DNA of 64,000 nt from Branchiostoma floridae (lineage: Eukaryota > Chordata > Leptocardii > Amphioxiformes > Branchiostomatidae): positions 8,272,095 to 8,336,094 of the forward strand of contig NC_049996.1 of NCBI RefSeq assembly GCF_000003815.2, in the 5' to 3' direction. A model generated the notes under the pieces. The model ran no database searches. It was not told the origin of the DNA and saw only the letters and a list, made by a program, of their open reading frames with translations. Position numbers and translations under genes: made by a program. This document shows, in pieces, positions 1-12,400 of the stretch. Position 1 is the first letter of the stretch; every line of letters starts with the position of its first letter.

Positions 1-169
1 ATTGATCCAAGAAATAAATTTGAATCATTCACACCATTCTCTGGCAATTTCTCTGCTGTACAGAAGGGTGACATACTAATGAAAAATGTCCTGAAAATTA
101 TCAATCATTATCTGATAATAGACGGAGAGATCATTTTCGAGAACTAGTAGAGTAGAGCCGTATACTGAC

Positions 170-433
170 CATTTGCAACTTCAGGTACGAATATGTCATT
201 GCCAAACTGGTCCCAGTTGGCTGAGAGCGTAGTGTTTGAAGGTTGATAGTTGAGGTCCATCCCTGGAATCGCCCCATCTCGGACAATCCCAGGTCTGAGA
301 GGCTCAAGCTTGACTCTGATCCCGTTCGACCGTTGGACGAAGTTGTCTCCGAGTTGGTTTGTCGCGCGTACAACGACAAAAAAGGATTCCCCGTCTTTTG
401 CCTTGATGTTGCTGTTTTCTCCTAATGTTTGGT
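170..433 (-). CDS. Exon v56: FN3-like module, last exon in window
   Basis: Residues about 3151-3238, SFFVVVRATNQLGDNFVQRS, LEPLRPGIVRDGAIPGMDLN and SNTTLSANWDQFGNDIF. Acceptor GATTACAG was chosen over TTTAG 25 bases earlier, which gives a stop. Donor GTCAGT; phase 1 out, so the gene continues beyond the left edge. Confidence 0.85.
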
Positions 434-3400
434 CTGTAATCAAATCCACAGTGTAAGATTGATATCTAAAGCTTAGGTACAGAATCTGATAATCAATTAC
501 AAAGTCCAATGTGCCTTTACAAAACTTGTTCATCTTTTACATGGGTGCTGTGTTCAAAGACTGTGCTGAGATTAAAGACTGAGTTAAGTTCTGTTTGTAT
601 GTTTCTGTATGTCTCATCATCATCATCATCGTCGGTCGACGTGATCACATGCACATGTTTGCACATGTCTCACTCACTGCCAGGTTACAGGTAAGAGGAA
701 CTAGTCAAGAGTCATTAACAGATCATACCTACAGGAAGAGTGACTGAGGGCTGGACCACCACACCATCCATCCGGTGTATCGACCAGTTATAGAATGTAA
801 GATTTGACATCAAAAGTCCAGGGCACTTTTAACGTGTCTGACTTCACGCTTTACATTCGGAGATTAAAGCGAGGGGAAACATGTACATGCAAACCCCTAC
901 CGATATAATCAGGTCATTTTCTACTCAGTCCAACATCCGGTCCACAGAGTTTTTTCAGGTCCTTCTTTTTCAGACCAGTCCAATAAGAAAAAAAAAACCT
1001 AGCATCAGGTTTTGCCAGCCCCCCAATTTAACATTCTGTTACTCCTTACTTGACTCTGAGGGATTAGAGTACTAGTCATTAACAAATCATACCTCCGGGA
1101 AGAGTGGCGGGGGGCTGGACCACCACACCATCCATCCGGTGTATCGACCAGTTATAGTGGACCATGGGACACGGGTCACCAAAGCTCCACCTGGCTGACA
1201 GCTCATCAGTGGTATCGGTGAAATCCCTGTAGATAAAATAGTCTGATAATTGTTTTTTCTTCTCCTTTTCATATTAATAACCTTAAAAACTCTGATGTGT
1301 CTGTTTGGTACCCCAATCTATATTGGATAGGGAGTAAGGTATACTACTAGTATTACTAGGAAAAAAGTTTTTTAACATATTGAATTTGAACTATTCAGAC
1401 TGGAGTTGGGTGACTATCATTCGTGACATTGTGTTGCGTGATTGGTAGCACATTGGGATGAGGATAACATTACGGGAGGATCTAAGGTCTAAGGTAAGGT
1501 CCATTCAACAAGCACTTCTTAGAATTCATTACTCACATGTCTATGCCTGGCATTTTCCCATCGTGCACGAATTGGGGTTCCAAAGGCTCCAGCCCTGCAG
1601 ATAACCTGCTGATATAAACGCCATTGGACTGCGCGATAGCGAATCGTCCCGCTCCATTGTAGCCTCGAACGATGGCGTAGACCTTGGACACACTCATCAG
1701 ATCGATGGGGTGGAAAACGTAGTACGTCATGCCTGGAGGCACTTTGGTGAAGTCCCGCAGATCTGCTTTTCCTTGACCTGTCCCAATGGCGATTTCGTAC
1801 CTGTATGATGATTGAAAGATAAAGTTAAAGTTGCCCGTGCATCTATGCAGATGCTTAGGGGTGGTGCCCATCTCTATTTCTGTAGCCCCTGGGCCACACA
1901 ACGCAATCACTGCAGCAGGGGGCTAGTCCAATGGTAGTGGTGTGTGTTCAACTTCCATACTCTTTCCCGAATGCTGAATGCTAAGCAGAGAAAGCAGCAT
2001 GTACCATTTTTTAAGTCTTTGGTATGACTCGGCCGAGAATCGAACTCACGACCTACCGAATGCAAGGCGAACACTCTACCCACTAGGCAATTGGACCAGT
2101 TTTTACAGTGGTTAATGATACAGGGTACATAATTGGTATTGTTGTTACTGGGTAGGACGACAACTCTCTCTTGCGATTGGTGGGACGAAATCTCTCAGGT
2201 TTGTATGACAGCCTACACACAGCACCTGCATGGTAACGCTAACAGGTGGCCTCCATATAACAGTAATTGCCCCAGGTGCGGCCATATGATTGTACTAAGT
2301 TTTGAACGTCTTACACCAGGAAAGACCACTAGACTAAGTCTTTTTTCTGGTGTGTTCTTTCATGTGCTGGAGGTGTGGCTCTCTTCAAACATGGGAGATG
2401 AAATGTACATGCCCTTGGATCAATATTATGATAAGTATGTGCAGGGAGTAGCACATTGCATCATTAGCTCAGAGGAATCACCATTATCAATGGTTAAGAG
2501 ATGTAAGCTACAGTGGTTCGGCCATAAAATCCTATCTGAGACAATACTACAGGGCACATGCACTGCGGAAAGAGGGCAATGTTGGGGTGACAAAGAAAAT
2601 ACTGGCAGGACAACATCGTAGATTGGAAGTCAATAAAAAAAAACTAAAATACCTGCTTGAAAAAACTAACAACAGCAAGAGAAAGATGAGACTGTAGACA
2701 GCTCTATCTTCAAAGACCTGATGGTCAAGGGGCTACATTGCATTTGTAGGGTCAATATCATCTAGGATTTACATGTCCAAGAAAAGGTAATTATATAATT
2801 TCAAGAGAGTTACACTTTTCCCATTTTTGAGATTACAACCTTTTAAACTTACCACGTTATGTCTGAGTCAGGATCTGAAAATGGCTCCCATGCAATATGA
2901 ACATGATCGACAGATGTCTGGCATTTCACATCACTCGCAAGGCATTCTGCCAAAAAAATAGGTCAAGTTAGTGAAAGTGACACAATTAGACATGAAGTGT
3001 GTCCTTAAACATCACTGTCATCTTCAAAAGCCTAAAAATGATACTTCTGAGTCAGCATTTCATTCCTTTAGAGCTAAAATCCCAATGACACTTCATAGGT
3101 GATTATTAGTAAAAGAAAGTTTAACACAATACATCAACATGATACTTAAATCTTACAAGTTACAATGTCATGTGCAATTAGTATTCAAAAGTAATTATTA
3201 TTGACAGATACTTTAACTGACCAAATCTTCCCCTAGAAAACATAGAATGAGATACATCTCCCTACCATCTCTGGTACTGCAGAGCTCCTTTGTCACGTTG
3301 TCATTGACTTCAACGACTACTCCGGCTACTGGTGGAGTCGTGTCCACGAGAATCGCGTCAGAGAAGCTTGAACTGCGAATATTTGCTCCATTCACAGCAA

Positions 3401-6400
3401 TCACCGTGGCGTAGAGTTTCGTACCATGACGACGGAATCTCTCATTTAAATCTTGGCCATGGATGGAGAAGAAAGACAGGTTCTTAATATGATATTTCAT
3501 ACTTCGGCATCTCGCAACAATGAAATATATTTTATGATATTGTAACAGTAGTTCTTCTTTTCTACTTAATGGTAATAAGTAATAAGTCCCAAAGGTCTCT
3601 TCAAGGTGCAAGCGGAAGGCCACTCCAAGAATATCAGGGTTACATTGTACCATGGCCAGGTCCTATAAGTTGAAGTATAACAGCATCCCTTCTCCCTAAG
3701 TCAGAAACATCATGATTCAGACACCAGCTCAAATTGCTCGCTAAGAGTCATGAGGACTACATTTAACTGACCCAATAGGAAAAATAGGGGTTACGAAGAC
3801 TGCTGGAGAAATTCCCTGCCATGTTTGCACCATTCTTGCACCAATTGTTACAATACTATGGCCTTTAATTCTAGCTACAAGACAGTATAAACTTAATATG
3901 TAAAAATAAAGGGCTGATCTTTGTCAAACATTAGCAGAGAAAATTATCACCTCTCACGCTGATGGACATTGTTGGTGGGTAGAGAGTGGTGGGTTCGACG
4001 ACTGAACTGTCCGTTTCGTTCAAGCCAAGGGTGAAGATGAAATGTTGCACACCACTTTCCAGGTCTTTGATGCCGTCCCAGCTACATGTGAATGGCTCTT
4101 CACCAGATATGTGCTTAGGACACGCAAGATCTACGCGCTCTGGTGGGGTGCCGTCGAAAACAACTGGAGGTGTGACATTTGTGGAAACCAGCCCCACCTG
4201 TAGAAGTCAAACACAACAGAATATGACACACATCTAGTTACAGTAATCATCTATAATAAAAACAACCAATTGCAATTATCAACTTTTATCTAGTAGTATA
4301 ACAGTTTATTAGCACCACATCGGCATGACCATAATCAACAATCATATGATGCAAACCAAAGTTGCCCTCTGGCTGTTCTCTCTGGTCAAATGATGTAAAC
4401 AATTTGTTGCATATTTTTTAGAATTTATTGTTTTTGATATCATTAATCAATTGTAACAAACTATTGATAATCCAGACATTCCTGCATAATTACGTTTTTC
4501 AATAAATCAGTAAGTGCAGGCCTAAGGGAACTATACATGATTTACATTTGAGTAACAATTACATGTATTACAATCCTTAGGAGTTAGTTGTTCAACCAGT
4601 TTTTCAGCTGGCTGTACCTGTATCGAATTGTTCTGCCAGTTCATTCTAGTGACACTGTAGAAGAGTGATGGATGTCACTCAAAACGTTCGAGAGTAAATC
4701 TCCATTTTTTATCAACCTGTAGAGATTGAGTTGTTTTTGAATATTGCGTACCCGGATGTCTAACCTCCATAAACGTGCAGGCCAAATATTTGTTGAGTAC
4801 ATGATACTTACAAAGTTTATTGCAGACACAGTGACTACACTCGGGATGCCATCAGGAGGTGGAGTCAGAAGGCCAGCCGGGATGCTGGTTCTCTTGTTGG
4901 TGTTGGTGACGTTGTACAGGTCAGAACTGGCTGGTGTAAACCCGATTGCGAACCATGACGCAGCAATAGCACTTTCGTCGTCTGTGATGTTCCATTCTGC
5001 AGCCACGCTGCCCACATTTCTTCCCTGGTAAACAGTCCCTCGTTTCTGGCGTTCCTCGTTTTCAGAGTCGTCGTCATCTTCCTCGCCAACTAATGTGAAC
5101 AAAACACTAGGAGCCGATTGGTCCACACCAAAGCCATCTGATGTCGACTCTAGGATATTTCCTGCTCCAGTTATTGCCCTGACACTGGAGTAGTAGCGGT
5201 TGGACGAGACAAGGGGCAATGGAATCTGAGCAATTCCGCTCCCTGGTGTGTCTGTGAACAGAAAAATTGGTGAAGACTGTTAATTGTTGGAAAAACTACC
5301 AAGAATATTATGTTTGGCCCACAACTAAGAGGTCCCGGGTTTGAATCCTTAAACACCAATGGGACTATCTTTACCCTCTGTCTATTTTACCTTTACCTTC
5401 TGTCTATCTTTTGTACGTGACCCTTGTCTGTCTTAAAAATCGAACAAAAAATAACTGCCAATAGAGAAATATATTTTTAAACTACCCTCCTATTTCTTTA
5501 TTTCTTTATTTGAATTTACCACATGCAAAAACAAGTGGAAGGGAGGACAAAACAGGTGTATCAACACCTTTACAAGTTGTCCTCCCATTGTATATACTGT
5601 GACACAATTAAAATCATGACTCCTACAAACCATACCGGGTACGTCAGATTGCATCAACCATATAGGATTGAATTCATGTAGTCACAGCTGCAAAGTTTTA
5701 ACAAACTAGAAACATCAACAAACTACACACCTTTAGATGCCAGTATTCCCACGTCCGTGAAAGGCTGAATATCATCGGTGCCGGGAGTTGTCCCTACTCC
5801 CCACTCGTAGCCGGCAATGCCATGTTGAGCGCTCTCGTACCCTTCAAACTGAAGACTGACTGTTGTTGCCTCCAGTTGGTAGTTGACATCCGTTGTGGGA
5901 GCTGACAGGTCGATGGCACCAGCGCCGTCAAATACCAAGCCAGCAACATCGGCTTTCACAACCTTAATGGGGCTAGTGCATGAAAATTGGGAAACAAAAC
6001 ATGACTAAGATGCGTTTGTGAAGATTAGTCAGCCAGTAAACATGAAATTGAAGATGATTCAGTCTATACTTCTGGATAATTATCAAACTTTAATTAGACG
6101 TTTCGAACGGTGTCCACTGTTCTTCATCAGTACATCATCGTCAATTTCATGACTAAGATGAACAAAGACAGGTGACCATATCTTGATTACAGGATTGGAA
6201 TTCTAAACCATGACAGACAATCTTTTAATGGTAAAAAATCAAGACCAATAAAACAGTCATAGCATTTGAACCATCAGCAGTATGGTTGTCAATATTGCTT
6301 GTGAAGATATAATCGGCTTAACCTACTTGTCAGGCGTACGATTTTTGGGAAGGGCATAGTCCAAAAAGTTAGTTTAATCACTGATACAGACAATAGCGCA

Positions 6401-9400
6401 CTGTACGGTCTTGTGAACTTGATGACAATAGATTACAGAGATCTCAAGTATTTGATCCTTTTCCTGTTCTGTAATATTGTGACCAGCCCCTTCAGCTCTG
6501 TCCTACCACTATATTGCTACATTATGTAATCAAACACCACTGGGTGTCTGCTACATGTACATATCAAATAGAGTTGCCAGTAACATAATAGGGAAATCAT
6601 TTTGACAATGTTTAAAAGTTTCAAAATCCCCCACAGTACATGTTTTTATCAAGGACAATGACAATAAAGTCTTGGGGCTAAATGCTTATTAAAGCTTGGT
6701 CGCACCTTGATGTCAGTGTGACTGAGTAAGCTCCGGCACCATTCTGTGCCTTGACTGATAGGTAGTAGATCGGGGCTCCGTCTACGGTCAGTTCGATAGG
6801 AAGCTCTGTTAGAATGACGTCAGTTCCATCCCCCGCGTTGTAGAATGCCACAATGTCATCTCCTCCTGCATATCACATTCAAATAGAATAATAAATTATA
6901 TTGATTGATACATGATAATTCCACTCATGAGCACTTGTATTTGGGATTTAAAAAAAAGTCAGAGTTTCTTCCTGCGCCTGATGGCGCATAGGGCAGCGCC
7001 CATCTCCATTTCAGTAGCTCTGGGCCACACAACTTTGTACAGTCACTATAGCAGGGGGCTAGTCTACTGGTAGCGGTGTTTGTTCAACTTCCATACTCTT
7101 TCCTGAATGTTGAGTGCTAAGCAGAGAAAGCAGCATGTACCATTTTTAAAGTCTTGAAGTCTGGCCCAAAACCTCGCTGACTGAGTGGAGAAGGCTTGCT
7201 GCCCAATGTGACACTAAGACACATGAGAAGTCTAAGAAAGAATCATATGTCGTGATTAATACTTTTGTGCTAAGCAGTAACTTAATTTTTAATAAGCAAC
7301 TGGATATGACTTTGGAAGTGGTTAGACGTTTCAGATAGTATCACCTTTCATCAGTGACACATCTGAAGTTGCTGGTCAGGAGTGCTTTTTGGTCTATAGT
7401 TTTGTATCATTTGGCACAGCAGTATTCAAATATGTTTAATTTCTACTAGTACTCACCAGATGTGGTTCCCAATCCAACCCAGTAGGCATCGATTCCACTT
7501 TCCCCGTCCACTCCCTGCCAGCTGGCAGCCAGGATTCCTGCGTCGGTGATGACCACATAACCGTTGGTCAGCTCCTCGTCTCCGGAGAGGACTCCAGCAT
7601 GAACATACAGGAGCTGTGGATCCGGAATCAAGATACTATTAGATTAAGTCTAAAATGTAGCCATGATAGTAGTATTAACAATAAATACTTTTACTGACTG
7701 ACTTTTCTGCCTACTACATTACTTGGGGATACAAAGGAACCATAAACTGCCATTATTATAGAACAGACTTAAAGAACAAGGTGCAAATAATATTTCATGT
7801 CAAAATCAACATCTCTCTGTGTTTAGAGATACAGGTAAATGTAAACAATAATATGCAATATATACATAGTGCACTACATTGTATGTCTCCATGACCTGAG
7901 GATGTTAAGACATAAGAAGAAGAACTTCATTGTGCAACAATTGTAACAGGTACATGGCAGTCTGTGCATAGAATGAAGTTGAACTTTGTACTATTGTGAG
8001 AGTCTAACAACTAAAAGTAATTTAATCTTATCTAATGTATCAATCGAACATACTTAACACCAGGATATAACAATTTATATTAGACAGCATAACAAGCCGC
8101 AATTTAATTCCGGAAAAACAATTTAATTCCGGACTGCACGTCAATAACTCAAAAATGCTTTACCCAATCTTGTTCATATTTTTATGGAGTACATAGCAGG
8201 GGGTGACTAATACGCGGAACACATTAATAAGTCCCTAGGGAGAAGTCCAATTATACATAATTATGCTATAATTATACATATTTTTTTCCAGTATACATAA
8301 TTATACATAACAATTTTTCCAGTATACATAATTATACATATCCCTTTTTACCATTAGACATAATTATACATATCCGTTTTTACTACTATACATAATTATA
8401 CATATCACTTTTCACTATTATACATAGTAGCCATAACCCATTTGGCTGTTATACATAATTATACATATCCCTTTTCACCATTATACATAATTATGTATAA
8501 TCCTTATACCTAATATTTTTCTTAGTCTTTTACACATTTTATATTGATGTTATGACTAATGTGAAATTGTGGTCTTATATTACATGACATTGTGTACCTT
8601 AGGCCACGTTGCTTTGATTATATGGATCTCATCCTCTGGGAACCCCAAAACTGATGGGAGTGTGCAAGTTAAGAAAGTTTGACCAAAAAAGTTGCTTTCA
8701 TACGGTGAGGATGGTTGAACAAATGACTGAGGGTGGGAAAATTTACCATATAGCGTAGCCAGTACATTTCAGGTAAAGCGTAATCAAGCCTAAAATGTTC
8801 CGTAAATCGTAGTCTGGCCAAAACTTCAAGCTAGATCAGGCTTGCATGTGGTCATTATCATGCTGTTGCGCCACTTGCATTGCTACAAGGCCACGCTAAT
8901 TTGCCCTATATTATGACTATATCTATTTCATATATTTGGACTCAATAATGTATGTGTGTTGTTAAGTTGATTTATCCTGATTTGAGCTTTACGTTGATTA
9001 TGATATTTGTTCTTGTATTTATGTGCATTGTTATTTGATGTATCATTGTTATAATTTCGGTATGGCAGCTTTGAAAAGGTGTCCTTTGACACCTGTTCCG
9101 CCATACTCTCCATTGTTATTGTGGAGAATCCAACTAAATGAATAAATAAATAAATATGTGTAACCCTCATAGAATATATACCCGCAACTGAAATAAATTC
9201 TACAAATTTAAAATTTAATGAAGTATGCGGACTAGATACACCTGTATACTTGCTGCAAAATTTCAGAAACCCTGACAAGAACATAACTTTAAAGTACATC
9301 TATCAGATTATCTTAAGGGGTGTACTTAATTTGAGTTTTTGGATGTACGTACGCGCCCTAACTTTATAGAGAGACGTGAAAGATATTTCCCTATGTGTAG

Positions 9401-12400
9401 ACAGAGTTGTGTTGATGTTGGTGTTGTTTCAAAATGATTTTGTTAGTCAGGCTGCAGCAATTTCAGCGCTTTCAGCCCATTTCCTGTGAAACCATTTCAG
9501 TTGATGGATTCCCTTGAATACAGTCCTCTTTATGTAAGATCTTCAAGTACACATGCGTTCACATTAGCCCTACTTTACTGGACTTGGTTTTAACAAATGT
9601 GTTCCCTTCTGTTCAGAACTTCAGGCACATACGAGGGATGATCAATAAGTTCTCGGCCTCACTCAGAAATAATAAGCACAACTCAAGATTTTGAGGCAGA
9701 ACTTCATAGTATGAAGCCTTTTACCAAAATCCTCCGAATTTCAAATCATTGCAGTCATAACTTTCCAGGCATTCTTTTTTTTTTCAAATTTAGAATGTAA
9801 GTGGCGAGTAAATAAGGGTGAAGTGTGATCAGACATTGTGTGGGTCGAGTTGCCCATGCTGTAAATTCTTTGTCATTAAGAACTATGAAGTTGTGCTACG
9901 AAATCTGAGTTGTGCTTGTAATTTCTGAGTGAGGCCGAGAATTTATTGATCACCCCTCGTATGCTCAGCCATTGTGCAATCTGCCTGAAAGGGGGGTGCC
10001 CAGGACAGCGGATATTTTACATGAGGCTGGACGGTTGTACATTTACCCAGGATCAATTGTATGTCCTTTTTACACGCAGAAAAAAATTTACGACCACGGA
10101 CATACCATCTAGTTTGGGACATGACAATGTTTACTGGGGGGAGGGCTATCGACAAATTTTGGGGCCTTGGGGGAGGGTCACTGAAAAAAAAGTGGCCTTA
10201 GAGGCCTTCAAAGCAAAGCTAGTATACAAGTAAAATGCAGTAAATGTAGTTTAAGGTGGTCAAGATTTCCAATTTTTCCCTGGACGTCCCTTACGATGGC
10301 TTGCGCCTCCGGCACCCACGATGCTCCGGCACTCGTCGCCATCAAAAATCTTTTTCTCTGACAGAAATGTTATGACATTGATCATAGTCTCCCAGCAAAG
10401 TTTATCCCTCAAAATGCAGACAAATGTATTTCAGAGGGTCCAGATTTCAACATTTCCCCAGACCTACTAGTACCTTGCGACGACTTGTGCGCTCAGAATC
10501 GTAAAAATATGTTGGGGGCGCCGTCACCCTCAATAACTTAAGCTAACCATGTGATTCAGTTCTACGAGAAAGGCTATTAAACTTAGCTTCATACTTTGTT
10601 AACAAATTTTTGGGGGCAGGCCATCAAAAAATTTTGGGGGGAGGGACATTGAAAATTTTTTTACTGGACCCATTTTAAATTGCACCAGAACAGGCTTAGG
10701 TAAACACATCCTCTCTATAGTAGCTAGCACCTGCAAAATAGTCCATGGGCCAGGATCCCAAATTCCACATATAAATACCCTCTGTGGCGGCAAATTCTCC
10801 TTGTTATTTTGAATAGTAGAAGGCCTGTAGCATTCTGGTATGGTAGCTTTATTCTGGCTATCACCATCTAAATGATCAGGAAATTTTGGGGGGAGGGACA
10901 TTGAAAATTTTTTTAATGGACCCATTTTGCACCAGAACAGGCTTAGGTATACATGCTATAAGGTTGATCAAAAGGCCCAGAGTGTGACAATGACCAGTCT
11001 CCTCCCCTTTCCTGCCCATCTTTAGAGAAGCCATGATTATCTACTGGTGTTAACGAGGAAGTACAATGCATGTACTAATACATTGCACCAATTTGTAATT
11101 CAGGTCATTAGAGAAGTGAAAGACAGTCACAATTGGGTGAGAAGTATAGTTAATCTCATATAGGCCTTCTAGACAACAAATGAGTTTTTAAACTCCTTGC
11201 AACCACAAGCGTTCAAGTTCTGAGCAAGGTTATTAGGAATTGACTGACCTGATCTTAATACTGTAGAGACCTCAGGATACACATGTAGACAAAATTTTGA
11301 TTAGCATAAAAGTTTATCTGGGTTGGAAAATTACATCGTAAGAAAAAAAATGTTTCTCCAACTCTGGTAAGTAAAATTATCTCATCATAAACTTTCCTTC
11401 TCAATCATAGCCAACAATGTGCTACTATTTAATAACCCTTCACTGCTTTTCTTACGCTTCTCTTGGCCTGTTGCAAATGCCAATAGGAGGGTAGGAGGTG
11501 CGGAAGTTTGAAATATAGAGAGGCATAGAAATTATGCAGAAAAGGTTGCAAAAGACCAACAAAATAAAATAATGGATTCATCTTCAAATAAATAGTCACA
11601 ATTGTTACACACAAAGTATGATTCAGTTGCCCAATTGTGGATGACATGTTCAACAGTTGTCATGACCAGCCACTAGACTCTTGTGCCTACAGATAATCTC
11701 CAAGCAGATCCTACAATGGCATAAGATAGTAACAAACTGGCCAGGAGATAGTCAGCCAAGAGGTGTATATTTGCCATGTAGCAAAACACACTCCTAAGCC
11801 GGCTTCACTCCTCTGCCGGCTTTTGATACTTTCTTATGCTACCGTAGGATCTGCTTGGAGATTACCTACAGAGCCATCACAGCTGTTCACATACTGGTGT
11901 TTTCATCAACTCCTCTGTTCGAATGCTCCCCATGCATGCATTAAAATCTTAGAAATACAGTTTTTACCAATTGAACGTGACCAAGGATAAAAGCTCCTTG
12001 GTCAGCAACCTTAGATTTGTTTCATCTGGTCCCTCTTTTCAAGGAGGTTAACCTCCTTTCTCTTTTCAACCTCCTTGACATAGTTGGTCATCTTTTGACC
12101 ATCATTAGATAAACAATATAAATAGGATGGAATGCCATGAAGTTGATATAATTATTCATTGGCAATTTTGTTCCAGAGAATATTTCATAATGTTTAAAAT
12201 TGGGCCTAAGAAGCTAGGAGCTTGCTTCCTCTTGTTGAAAATTCAAGTAAGTATGCGCTATTGTAATGCGGGTTCAAAGTAAGGTCAGCTATTGTTCTAA
12301 AGATATGCAAAGGATGCTGGTGTCCAATTATCAATTATCAAAGGACTAATTATTCCCCAGGTCCAAACATCCTGGCTACCTGTAACTTGTAGTGCTGAGG

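Noticed and set aside
2026-2092. tRNA gene on the minus strand
   Set aside because: Boxes A and B are present but the arms are degenerate and the sequence continues into a dispersed SINE body.
2133-2621. 162-codon plus-strand gene
   Set aside because: Only its last third is recognisable, and that is a frameshifted LINE end; the rest has no support.
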